Source of the DNA: Paraspadella gotoi
Taxonomy: Eukaryota > Chaetognatha
Direction: 5' to 3'
DNA: 64,000 nucleotides
Assembly: GCA_051294375.1 (NCBI GenBank)
Contig: CM119263.1
Location: 20,894,684 to 20,958,683, forward strand
A program made the position numbers and the translations under genes. The notes under the pieces are model-generated. The model made no database searches. It saw only the letters and a list, made by a program, of their open reading frames with translations, and had not been told where the DNA came from. This document shows positions 38,366 through 48,799 of the stretch, in pieces (the stretch's first letter is position 1; each line of letters starts with the position of its first letter).

Positions 38366-39226
38366 TTAAAAAGTCAAACTTGGAATTAACGATTAGTTTA
38401 ATATAAGGTTTAAACCATCGAATGGAAGAAAATTAGTATTTCTAAAGTTTTTGTGCAATACCCTAGAAGGGGTGGTTTTTCCGACGATTTTGGTTAATAT
38501 TTTCTATATTTATGGTCGGATTTTTTTAAAACTTAATATTAACAATATTGCTATCATTCTACCTTGGCCGGTATAAATATATTAAAAAAACCTCTGACTT
38601 TGATCGTCAGAGCTCAGTCCTAATTAACTAAAGCCCAAAAAAAAACTTGTTACGCTTTCATTCATAACGCAAATAAATGGAGAACTAACTTCCTTTATTT
38701 TTCTTTCTTTTTTTCATTCTTCCTTTCATTCATTATTTTTTTCCTTCTTTCTTTTTTTCTATCTTTCTTTCTTTCCATTTTTTTCCTTAATGCTTTCTCT
38801 CTTTTTTTGGTCTTGTTGCTTTCAAACTTTATAGTTTGTAGAAACTCTTTTCCTATTCTCCAATATTTTGTTCCTACAGTAACAGTTCATACCTTTCTCC
38901 TAAAAAAGTGAACTTCTTTTTTTTTCATTGTTCTTTTATCTTTTCGTGTTTTTCGAATAAATTTTTGAGTGGCGCCATTTTCGTCGCCGAAAAAAAAAAC
39001 GCATCGACGCAGCTGGCGAATCGCGAGGCGGCGCTTTTTAGCGGCGACGCAGGATCGTTCGGAAAATTTTGGAAACAAATAAGCATCCAGTTCGACGAAC
39101 TAGGGACGCCGCTCGAGGGCGTTGTTTAATCGAAAGTTGGTGCCTCGCCGAAATCGTGATACGCCTTCAACCCGCCATGTTAGGGAAAAGGTTGACGGTG
39201 ATCTTTTGACGCGAGGAAAAACGAAG
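38366..39226. other. AT-rich then CpG-rich stretch, no supported gene
   Basis: 38600-38890 is a CTTT/T-rich tract. 38970-39220 is CpG-rich (GGCGCC, GGCGAATCGCGAGGCGGCGC). Frames here are short and match no family. Confidence 0.35.
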
Positions 39227-39545
39227 GTCTGTAGTCGGGCATTGCATAAGTTCACCCCGCCTAGAAGCATGACACTTTCAGTCGTGACCCCGGGGGCTCA
39301 TTGAGCTCATGACCACTAAGTACCGGGTTCAATCCCAACCCGGTACCTACCCTGTGGGAAGCGTGAGGACGGCCGTGAGGACGGGGCGTAGCAAACCCTC
39401 AAGCCTGGTTCCAAGCACAGGGACCCGTTCCTGGGCTGCTAGAGGGGGTTATAGAAGTCACGGACAGTCATCTTCAGCCCACGCAGCGCCTGATCCACAG
39501 GTCTAACGATGGCGTGGGTTGATAGATTAAAGTGCTGAAGCCTCC
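39227..39545 (+). repeat. tRNA-derived SINE, full-length copy
   Basis: A tRNA-like segment GGCTCATTGAGCTCATGAC ... GGGTTCAATCCCAACCC (39325-39341) has a typical pol III B-box, GGTTCAATCC, enclosed by a 5-bp T-arm stem. The tail contains ACCCTCAAGCCTGG and CTGGGCTGCTAGAG. A second copy at 57728-58815 is split by an insertion. Confidence 0.65.
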
Positions 39546-39584
39546 TAATGCAATAAAGAGCCAACCTTTTGACATAAACTATTT

Positions 39585-39590
39585 TTTATT
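39585..39590 (-). terminator. Candidate polyadenylation signal AATAAA
   Basis: AATAAA on the minus strand about 205 bases past the stop codon of the gene at 39795-41821. Position fits, but AT-rich DNA makes chance matches common. Confidence 0.35.
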
Positions 39591-39794
39591 TTAAAAAATT
39601 GAGTTTATGGGATTCACCAGTCGAAATTTTGTCACGATTTTCTAAATTCACTCTTTCTTTTTTTTTAAACAAAATTAAACTATACTCTGTAATTTACAGC
39701 TTATTCTATTTCAGTGAATTTACGTTAACCTGATTAATTTACAGTCGTCGTTAAACTTATAATTTCTAGAAGCGAATCCGCGGATCTTTTGGTT

Positions 39795-40033
39795 TCACTT
39801 TCCCGCGTTAGATTTCCTCGCGCCCGGCGCCATGGACTTTCTCGCTCCCGGTGCCATGGATTTTCTGGCGCCTGGAGCCATCGATTTGCGGGCGCCGGAA
39901 GTGGATTTTCTTGGGCCTACCGAGGCGGACTTTCTCGGTCCACCGAGCGATTTCCTCGGCTCGTCTCCTGGTGAGGCGGGCTTGTTCGCGCCGCCTGAAG
40001 AGGGCGACTCTTTCTTACTTTCTAACATCTAAT

Positions 40034-40109
<76 letters not shown>

Positions 40110-40968
40110 TATTTCATACCCGAAGCGTCGGCCTGATTTGGATTTTGATTCTGCGCCTGATTGGCCGCATTACCTGAACGAAAGACACAATAGGAAAGAA
40201 TGAGAAACTAAAATAAAAATAATTTAAAAAAATAAAAATAGAATAAACCAAATAAAATCAATTCTGTAGAAAAAAAAAATCCGCCACTCACCCGCGCAGC
40301 CGCAGTTGAACGCTGGGATCGTCTGTCCGCACATCCCGCACATTCCCATCGGCGCCGGAAATCCGGGCGGCGTCGGCACGCAGGGCGGAAGCCAGGGCGG
40401 GCGAGGGCCGAAGACGCCGTAGGTTATGGGGCCGGGCGGAGAGGGGAAAAGGCCTGGAGGTGGGGTGAAGAGAGGGAGATAGAATCATAGAAAGGTCGTA
40501 AAAGCATATTCCGCCTTCTTTGGACGCAAGGAGAAGGTCATAGTTGCCGATGGGGAAGTGTACCAATTTTCATACGATTTTTATTTTTTTTTAATGGTCC
40601 AAACATTTTTTTTAAATTCAGTTCCAAAAGACCTGGACCTCCCTGTAGAACCATGTGACCTTCCCTCCACCGCGTTCACCGCCCATTTTACAACAAACAA
40701 ACAAACAACAAATGAAGGAACATCGGCGTAAACAGTCGTCCGGTACCGTATGGACCGCAGGGCATCGGACGCTGAAACCCGAAGGGCGACATCCAGGGAC
40801 AAGGCGGCGGCGGCGAAGCGCCGACCATCGACGATCGCCAATCGCAAGGATGGATTTGACAATTGGGCACCTGCAGAGAAGGAGGAGTGTGGAGGGGAAG
40901 GAGGCCAGAGAGGGGAAAAGGGAGGGGAAGGGTAAGGACAGGTCGTCGGGGAGAAGGAGTAAACAAAA

Positions 40969-41059
<91 letters not shown>

Positions 41060-41463
41060 AACTCAGCGCCACCACTCTCCAAATGAAGGCGACAGTTGCA
41101 AATTAAAAACTGCAATGACACACAACAAACAACCCGAATTCAATCGAAACACAAACTTTGCAGGACGTCCTCGACGAATTCCCTCGTCGAATGATCGTTA
41201 TGGACATCTCGATGGGACGACGACGACAGTGACGACGACGACAACGACTCCGACGAACAAAACGACGAAAAGAATCCGTGGGAAAAAATAAACAAAAAAC
41301 CCCACAAAAAACAAACGATAAATAACGTCAATAAATTCTGCCTTTTAAAATCTTGGCTAATGACGGCGAAGATGTCTATCGACGAACCGGACGGCGGTGA
41401 AAGTTTGAAGCGATTCCGTGAAAAACGAGACAGATACGGTGGACTCGCTCTCGCTAGACTTGG

Positions 41464-41522
<59 letters not shown>

Positions 41523-41821
41523 GAGGAGAGAGAGAGAGAGAAGAGAGAGATAATCACCTTGCACGAGGATCCGCAGCAGCTAGATCCCCCCTTCTCCCCG
41601 TCGAACACGATGATCGGCGCCTGCTGCGGCGCCTGCTGCTGTCGGCGCCAAATCTCGCGGCGCTGATGGTCTCTTTCTTCGCGGCGCTCGTCTCGCTGGT
41701 CGAGGAACTTGAGGCAGTTCATGAGGCGCCAGTCGGTTGGATGACATGGCGCCGAAGATGGAGAAAAGGGGAAGGGAGAATCGTTGCATGGCGTCAAGGC
41801 GCAGGCGGTCGTGTCGCACAT
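39795..41821 (-). CDS. Five-exon gene: 276-aa Cys/Pro-rich protein with repeated ARKS tail
   Basis: Exons on the minus strand are 41821-41558, 40870-40747, 40453-40292, 40173-40120 and 40021-39795. Every donor is GT and acceptor AG, and phases (0,1,1,1) keep one frame of 831 bases to TGA. The start has context CCCGCCATG. Residues 1-88 (exon 1) are Cys-containing (MCDTTAC), then strongly charged, then SSCCGSSCK. Exons 2-3 are Pro/Cys/Gly-rich (PPPPCPW, MCGMCGQ, NCGC). Exon 4 is Asn/Gln-rich. Exon 5 is a basic tail with seven RKS motifs, four as GARKS. ARKS is the core around K9 and K27 of histone H3. No signal peptide or membrane segment is seen. I do not recognise the family; sperm nuclear/structural or chromatin-linked roles are guesses. 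Confidence 0.7.
40022..40119 (-). repeat. Intron 4, almost entirely (GAAA)n
   Basis: On the plus strand 40032-40110 is a (CTTT)n tetranucleotide, so the transcribed intron is about 20 GAAA units. It has no polypyrimidine tract and every unit offers an AG. Retention would end the protein a few codons after exon 4 and remove the ARKS tail. Confidence 0.75.
40971..41055. repeat. (CT)n microsatellite in intron 1
   Basis: Plus-strand CT tract with one CCTC interruption. In the minus-strand transcript it is (GA)n, about 100 bases before the exon 2 acceptor. Confidence 0.95.
41463..41550. repeat. (GA)n microsatellite in intron 1
   Basis: Plus-strand GA tract with AAAGG interruptions. In the minus-strand transcript it is (CU)n starting only a few bases after the exon 1 donor, complementary to the tract at 40971-41055. 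Confidence 0.95.
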
Positions 41822-42300
41822 GGCGGGAAGAGACGGCGGGAGAAAAGTTGTTTTTTACGGTTTTTTCCCTTTTTTAATTCCTTTTACTTATTTATTTTTT
41901 AATCCGAGAAATACTTTACAGGTATTTTGTGTTTGATATACGCGGATCGCGATTTCGGACGAGATTCGTAGTTTAGATTATTATTTTTTGGTTTCTTTTT
42001 TACAATTTGGATCTTTTGCTTCGTTTTTCGTTTCTTAACAAATTCGCAAAACGTTTTAGTTTTTACTATCGCGTTATTGTACGTCCCGCGATTAGGAGAA
42101 CCTAGATGGTCGACGTTTAGGTGATTACGTTAACAATCACGGCACAAAAGACCGCATGGAATTGTTTTTAAATATTTTATATTTTTTTTATAAAATTTCC
42201 TATTTAATAGAATATCCTTGATTTATTTTTAAGTAAATAGTAATATAAATTTCCGTTCATTTCATTCATATCGTTCATTTTATTCATTCTTCCCGCATTA
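41822..42300. other. Upstream of the five-exon gene, no other gene seen
   Basis: 5' flank of the minus-strand gene: GC-rich for about 40 bases, then AT-rich. No clear TATA box at a useful distance was identified. Confidence 0.35.
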
Positions 42301-42390
42301 TCGAGCCTACCGGCGAAGCCGGTTCAGGCTCGATATTGATTCGTGTGAGCTTCTTTGTGACGTCGTCGTCGTCGTCGTCACGCATTTTTA
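42301..42390 (+). ncRNA. Two-hairpin unit, copy with best-paired hairpin 1
   Basis: Hairpin 1 (42301-42333) pairs TCGAGCCT with AGGCTCGA and ACCGGC with GCCGGT around a GAA loop, containing the GCGAAGC mini-hairpin word. The linker CTTCTTTGTG leads to hairpin 2 GTGACG...CGTCAC and then CATTTTTA. Confidence 0.45.
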
Positions 42391-42870
42391 TATAAAAACT
42401 ACTACGCTTTTATAGTTTTGGCTGGGACTTACCTTTTTTTTTAAATAAAAATTATTATAAATTATGTTTTAAATTAAGTTTTATAAAAGTGAGCGATCAT
42501 AGTAAGTTAAAAATTTAGATATGGCTTCTCATCTTGAAATAAAAATTTTCATATTACATTTGGATTCAAGTATTTTTTGTTTGAATTTCCACTTCATTAT
42601 GATTTACTGCAATATGCAAATGAGATTATAGTACTCATAATATCCAAATTAGTATATAGAAATGCTTTAATCTAATTTACATATTGCAGTAAATAATATT
42701 GAAGATGAAATTTATATACAAATCTATGAATCAATTAAAAACATGTGAAGTCAAAAGAACTTTTTAATGAGAAGCTATATCTTAATTTTAGTTAATACAA
42801 ATAAAAATAAAAACTGTTTACAAGCTATGATTGGAAAAAATATAAAATTTCCAATTGTAAAACATTGTGT
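42391..42870. mobile_element. Fold-back repeat attached to two-hairpin unit
   Basis: Nested inverted repeats: GATATGGCTTCTCAT (about 42517) against ATGAGAAGCTATATC (about 42767), and ATTTACTGCAATATG (about 42602) against CATATTGCAGTAAAT (about 42682). Related to 1143-1690. MITE-like, non-coding. Confidence 0.6.
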
Positions 42871-44035
42871 AGTAGAGAAGTAGAAAATCGACGTTCGTGT
42901 TCGGGCGAGGGGGGATCAGGATTCCGGTTTTCATCGCTTTTTTTTTTGGTCACCGTCTTAATTTCCCCGCCACGAAGACAAATTAAATATTATAAAAATA
43001 TGTTAGAATTTTCGAAAACGGGTGCGTCTTGGGAAGCACCGTGCCGGTGGAGCACGATCGAAAATTCGGTCCTTGATATGGTACGATGACCACCGCATAG
43101 TGGACTGGTTTTTACGGCGGTTTTTCTTGTCGTAACTTGGACTTTACTCGTTCTCCTGACTTTAGACTAAATATATTAGGTATGGTTGACACCAGTCAGA
43201 ATAAGATTCGTTACTTGTCTACATCAGGGTATCTATTTTTTAAAATAAATTACCAAGCTTGCTTGTTTAATTTAACAATCCTGTTAACTATAGTTTTTCA
43301 GGCATTAATTCCCGCGTGTCGCAGTCTAATTAGTTCTTTTAAACTGACTGAGAGATCAATTCTGCGCGTGTCTTATGTTTCTGGGTGGAGCACTCAAAAA
43401 ATTTCACGTGTTATTAATATGAAATAAAGAAGAATTCCTTGACTTTTGTCCTGCTCTGGACTCTTTACACGGCCCTGAACGCGCATAACTTACGTTTCCG
43501 CCAGAACCAAATCGAAAGCCATGGCACTTCGTCGAGCCAGCCGCGGTACACGAATCAGAAGAATGTTGATTTTCGTGTTTAATAACATTATTCCCGCCGA
43601 TTTTTTCTTTTTTTTTCAGAAAATTATAATGATTAGAATAGATTTTACGTTAAATAGCTGCTTTTATTGTTATTTTAGAGAAAATTTGGATGTTCGTAAA
43701 ACTGCGCGGCGTTTTTGACCGGTAGTCACGTCTAGTTAAAAACGTCGATGATATTTTTCGAGAACCATCAACTATTTGCCCAAAAGTTAACAGGCTTCAT
43801 AATTACAAATACTGAAGAGCTGTCTCAATCGATCATCCGACCCCGAGTGGACTCCAAAGTTGCCGCTTTGCGCTCGTCCGCGACGGCCATCACGAATGCT
43901 AATGATGGCCATTCCAGATTTCTCGAGCGCCGTTCTTTTCGCCTCGACTTCGGCGGGCCGACGAGATGTGAGTCTCCACTGACCATCTCAAGCCTGTTGG
44001 CAGTTGGAATAATGGCAAGTTAGGGATAGGGGTAA
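42871..44035. other. Mixed composition, no supported gene
   Basis: Several GC-richer patches (42880-43090, 43500-43560, 43840-43980). Frames up to about 95 codons show no family or splice support. Confidence 0.35.
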
Positions 44036-44425
44036 ATGAGGTTAAGAGTAAATAAGGGTAAATTGAGGGTAAATTAGGGTTGAGGGTAAATAGGGTTGGG
44101 GTAAATTAGGGTTGGGGGAAATTAGGGTTGGGGGTAAATTAGGGTTGGGGGTAAATGTAGGGTTTGGGGGTAACATTAGGGTTGGGGTAAATTAAGGTTA
44201 AGGGTAAATTAAGGTAAGGTAAAATTAAGGTTAAGGGTAAATTAGGGTTATGGGTAAATTAGGGTTATGGGTAAATTAGGGTTATGGGTAAATTTAGGGT
44301 AAATTAGGGTTAGCGGGTAAATTAGGGTTAGGGTTAAATTGGGGTTGGGGGTAAATTAGAGTTGGAGTAAATTAGGGTTGGGGGTAAATTAAGGTTAAGG
44401 GTAAATTAGGGTTAAGGGTAAATTA
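44036..44425. repeat. TTAGGG-like minisatellite (GGGTAAATTAGGGTT)
   Basis: About two dozen units of 15-17 bases based on GGGTAAATTAGGGTTG, many containing TTAGGG. Unit length varies, so it is not a true 6-bp telomere array. Confidence 0.85.
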
Positions 44426-44574
44426 AAAAGAATTCTACTCTGGGCGTTGCATCACCGCCCCTCCCGCCGAGGACTTTATTGGCAACGCAAAACAATGTCG
44501 ATTTTATGAAATTTAGCGGTAATCAGCTAACGGATAATAATGCACAATAATTCTTTATGATCTTTACAGTTTAT

Positions 44575-44950
44575 TAGAAGAGTTTGAAATGAATTTCAAC
44601 AACGATTTTATTTCTAATAATTTTAAAACAATATTTCTCTGTTGTACATTGCACAATGTTATTATTTTTCAAGTTTCTCACTCTCTCTCTCTCATACCAT
44701 TTCAATTTCTTTCACAAACTGGCTCTATTTGTTTCACCTTAAATCTGTCCTCACAATTGACCACTACCTTTGCTCAACTCTGTGTTGGAAACTTTGCTCT
44801 CTCTCTCTCACTCTTTCTTTAGTGCACATAATTTGTTTCAAATTCACTAACTTTTTTAATGCTGATGAAGGCTTGTAGTTAAGCCCGAAACATGTCCGTT
44901 TTTATTAAAAATAAAATTGTTTGTTGAAAATTCATTTCAAACTCTTCTAT
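44575..44950 (+). mobile_element. Fold-back element copy B with hammerhead-like motif (Penelope-type candidate)
   Basis: Arms of about 48 bases: AGAAGAGTTTGAAATGAATT at the left (44575) and its inverse at the right (to 44950). Inside are TTGTACATTGCACAATG, CTGTCCTCACA, TTGACCACTACCTTTGCTCAA, TGTTGGAAACTTTG, a CT tract and the motif at 44862-44905. It lies about 150 bases after a TTAGGG-like array. Confidence 0.55.
44862..44905 (+). ncRNA. Hammerhead-ribozyme-like motif, best copy
   Basis: CTGATGA, stem GGCTT/AAGCC, CGAAAC, six bases, GTT. TTTTTAAT just upstream pairs with ATTAAAAA just downstream of GTT as an 8-bp stem I. This is a type I layout with a minimal stem III. An additional A after CTGATGA makes the stem II base an A/C mismatch, so cleavage is not assured. 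Confidence 0.45.
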
Positions 44951-45314
44951 TTATAATTTAAAAAAATTTTATCAAATATAATATTTTAATATTTTGTTCA
45001 TTTTGTTTGATTTGCATGATTTTTTTTAAATTTTATAAATTTTTTCTACTTGCTTAATTTTTCAACTGCAAATTTTTTTTAACTTGTATACCTTTTTTAA
45101 AAAAAATTTAAGCAAAAGTAACGTTTGATTTTTTTTCATTTAAACTCAATTCCCGCGATTCCATCGAAACTATATTCAGTTCAATATTATAATTTCTACC
45201 TCTTTCACAAAATTGTATTCCAATCAATTTATCTAATCACGAGTAAGTGGAGTTTTTTGTTAGTGGAACGGAAAAACAGACAGATGGATCATCATTTTTT
45301 TGCATAATTTATTA
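44951..45314. other. AT-rich, no gene seen
   Basis: A/T-run-rich spacer between two mobile elements. Confidence 0.5.
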
Positions 45315-45316
45315 TA

Positions 45317-45927
45317 CTATCTAGAAAAAAGTTAGAACATTTTTAATTGAGGATATCTGACTCGAACACTTGCTCGATGTTAAAAAATCAGGATGTTTCA
45401 GATTCTACACTAAATTTCCTTTCAGTTGCTTCCTTCCATTTTTTTCGTAGATCCAACCGTATAGAAGTTAGAGCAAAATAAGATTGCTACCTCAAGGTGA
45501 AAATGGCGGAAAAAATCGCCTTTAGTTTTCACAATTCTTGGTATTGAGTTATTGTTTCTATTTCAAATTGAGTTAGTTATTTTTTTCATTTTTTTTAAAT
45601 TTGGTTATCCGACATAAACAGCCCCTCTCTTTGTTTCATAAAGGTGCAATTGTAGCTCTGAGAAAAGAGGAAAGACGCAACAATTCATCAGCAATAGACT
45701 TGGAATCCCTCGTTCCACCATTGCAAATTTTTTATAGCGGAAAAACATTTCACCTTCGTACCTCAATTCGCTTTACGAGAGCATGCCCAGACGAAATGCA
45801 GGCAGTGGTCGATGCCGAGGGAGGGCATAACCAAAATATTGAGAATGTTTTACCCATGTTTTTATAATTTTTTATTGAATAAATGAACTTTTAAAAAAAA
45901 ATGTTTCTAACTTTTTTTCCTAGATAG
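45317..45927 (+). mobile_element. Tc1/mariner-type deletion derivative, 611 bp, TA target sites
   Basis: Ends are inverted: CTATCTAGAAAAAAGTTAG at the left and its inverse (..CTAACTTTTTTTCCTAGATAG) at the right, flanked by TA on both sides (45315-45316, 45928-45929). The interior keeps only the first and last parts of a transposase frame. A second copy is at 62262-62840. Confidence 0.8.
45601..45867 (+). pseudogene. Internally deleted Tc1-like transposase
   Basis: The frame contains HKGAIVALRKE, as in the N-terminal helix-turn-helix of Tc1-like transposases, and ends with PDEMQAVVDAEGGH, matching the C-terminal QAV(I/V)DA.GGHT.Y-type ending. At 88 codons it is far below the usual length of about 340, and the DDE catalytic core is missing. 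It cannot be catalytic; movement would need a transposase from elsewhere. Confidence 0.65.
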
Positions 45928-45929
45928 TA

Positions 45930-48799
45930 ATTAAACGGTTCGATATGATAAAAAGGATTTACGAAAAAAAATTTTGGGTAGGACTAATAAAGTGGATTAT
46001 AAAATCGGAATCTGCTATAAATGATCTGACTAAAAATTATGTCAGAAATATAATATTAAATAATAAGTGTGAGTAATGCTTTTGATCAAAAAATTTAATC
46101 CAAAAGAAGTTATTATTATATATTAAAACTTGTTTGGTTTGGTTTTTCTTACTTTGTTTACTTTTAGTATGTGCCTTACTTATAATATAGTTTGTACATC
46201 TCCGTCGTCTCCCGTATTTCTTGCGTATTAATTTTGTGATTGTAACTGTTTGTGTGCATAGTGATTACTTTTATTAATTAGTAGTAGTCATTTGATTAAC
46301 TGTCTGTTTAAAATTTAGAATTTGCTCTGAGTGACTCTCGGTCGAGTCGCCGCCTCTGACCCGACGATGCTGAATCTCGTCTCCAAAGTCGACGGCGTTG
46401 ACGCCGCTTTCGCTGCCAGGAGATAACTTTCCGGCGTTATCACTGAATCTCCGTCGTATTAACCTCTGTCGCTATCTTTGGTTCCATTATTCCGCCCGCG
46501 CGTCACCTCTTCCTGGGACTTGGGGTGCGACACTCGTTCTCTCCCCACCGAGGATACTTCTTATAGGCTAACGCTCTCGACAGATCGGGCTCGCTCCTTG
46601 CCATCGCCGGCCACTACAACCGCCTTCCAAGACCGACAACACTAAACTATACGCCAAAGGCTTCGCCTCCACCACCAAACCACTCTCCCCGTCCTCGCCT
46701 CCTCCGTTACCCTTCTACATCGAGGATCCCGCCCCCAATCCGCGGCAGGATGGACTTGGCGTACATGAGGTCTCAAGCGGCGCTGCATCGTTAGTTTTAG
46801 CAAGAACCACGGAGAGAGGAATCCGTTTTACCAAAATCCGCTCAAGGATGAGTCTGTCCAGTTCTCAGCAAATACGTCTGCGACAGTGTTAATTTTAAAA
46901 AAAGTCAAAATTCTTTACTTTTTCACTCTGTAGTAAAAACTATTTTATGATAAACGTTTTTGTATATTTTTCGACAATTTTTAAAATTAAAATATTATGA
47001 AACTTTGACAAAAGTTTCTTATTTTTTATGACGAATCCGAATCTGTTATTACAATTTTTAAAAATCATTTTGAAATTTTACAAATTTATAAGGATATTAG
47101 GGATTAGGGGTGGTTAGGAATTTGTAATCTAAAAGTTTTTTCTATCTACCATATTTTATTTTTTTTATTTTTGCGCTAGCGAGATTTATATATAGTCGCT
47201 CATAAGAAGCCGAAACAAAATAACCGACCGCAAAATCAGTAGGCGAATGTAAAAATAAGCCAAAAATTAAATAGGTTTTAATTTGTGGATAGTGATGAAA
47301 AAGCTTAAAATAAGGTGAATTGAAGATAAGACATATCACTGTCATGTTCAGAAAACGCTACTGAAAAAATATTAACAAGTATGGCTATATCATCTGCAAT
47401 ATCAATGCCCATAAAAAACAATGTTTGTGAAAACATCAACGAAGCCTATATGTTGCTTAAAAATTTATTTTTTTATTGTATAATTATAAAAAATAAAAGG
47501 CCAGAATAAACTTTCGCCACTCATTTTATTTTCTTATTGTATCTCAAATTGTTCAGACAGGAAAGGACGTTAAGTTTTCTTGAGATATAGGGCCCACCCT
47601 ATATTGGTTATCAAACTTTTTTCTGCTTTAATTAATATAATTTAAAGTTTAAATGGTTAAACATTTCCTAGAAAATGCAAATTGATTGCATTCAAACCTA
47701 TCTTTTTGGTTATGTGTAGCGAATACCAATTAACAAGTGCTGACTGCGACATGGACGTCGCATATCGCCTTCACTACGCGTGTTGATGCCTTTGGCGAAG
47801 TATTCAGCGTCGTCAGATCGGCATCGTTTGAGAGTTCGTGCTGGTTCTGTACTATTTCCTAAGATAAGTTAGCAAAATATAAATGGGCACTAATCTGTCG
47901 TTATTATTTATACACAAGGTTGGGGTTAATTTAAGCTATTTATCATAAAAATATAACTTAAATATAATTAAATATCTAAATATTTGTACTGTTAAAGAAT
48001 AGTTAAAGTTACTAATAACTTCTATTTTAACTTAAATTTTTAAAAGATTAAATATAACTGACTTAGCTTAACTACATCTTAAATTAATTAAAATTATTGA
48101 AAATTAAGAGTCATTAAAATTCAAATACTTTTATCTGAACATCAAAATTTATTTTTTTAGCCCACAAGACGAGTTAGTGCAGCAATAGGATGTATTGAGA
48201 TTGTATCACCGTATACGCCGCGTCTGAGCGAGCTCCGAGTGTTTTCTGATCTTGCTACTGTGCTATTTATAGCAGCATTCGAAGACATGTAAATTTAGTA
48301 ATATTTATGGTTAGTCAACTAGTACAATAACATGCCAGTCGTGAGACGACCTGGTCACAGATAACCTCACATTGGTAACTTCCTCATCATTTATTTTGGG
48401 CTAAGCACATCCTCTCTTCTTATATCTCCTTGTTAAGGCGACATATCCATAAGGACGATAACCAATCAGAGAGCGACTTTTTAAAATACTTGATCATCAG
48501 ATACTCGTAAGCAACAAAAACGAATTCATAATAAAAGGGCATCAAACAACCGAGAGACTATCTCGTAACAAAAAAAATTTAACAAGCCCCATGCTATCGA
48601 CAGATATAAAATTAAATTTTTAATAGATAGAGGAACTTAAAGTATTATATCGTCTTTAAAATGATCAACTAAATATCATAAAACAATTTTAAATCACAGT
48701 AAAGATAGCATGCAAGTAACGGTAACCTACTTTAAAATCATGTAAAACAAAATTTGTATAAATTAGGGAACCAAAATTTTCTTTTATGAAATGTTTCAG
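45930..48799. other. AT-rich with GC-richer islands, no supported gene
   Basis: 46320-46870 is GC/CpG-richer with short frames in several phases and no recognised family. 47015-47100 resembles an arm of the fold-back at 35270-35830. 47730-47840 and 48160-48260 are small GC-richer patches. Nothing else identified. Confidence 0.35.

Noticed and set aside
39300-39345. Functional tRNA gene
   Set aside because: Only a B-box/T-arm-like part is present, with a long non-tRNA tail and other copies: a SINE, not a tRNA.
39832-40177. Plus-strand frames reading MDFLAPGA repeats
   Set aside because: Shadows of exon 5 of the minus-strand gene, whose frame is supported by splice phases on five exons.
41140-41331. 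Possible extra exon in intron 1 (minus, Ser-rich then Asp/His-rich)
   Set aside because: No convincing acceptor; exons 1 and 2 already join in phase without it.
40655-41902. Plus-strand frames of 142-180 codons
   Set aside because: Opposite-strand shadows of exons 1-2 plus CT/GA tract translations.
44036-44425. True telomere array
   Set aside because: Units are 15-17 bases with AAAT between TTAGGG words, in mid-scaffold.
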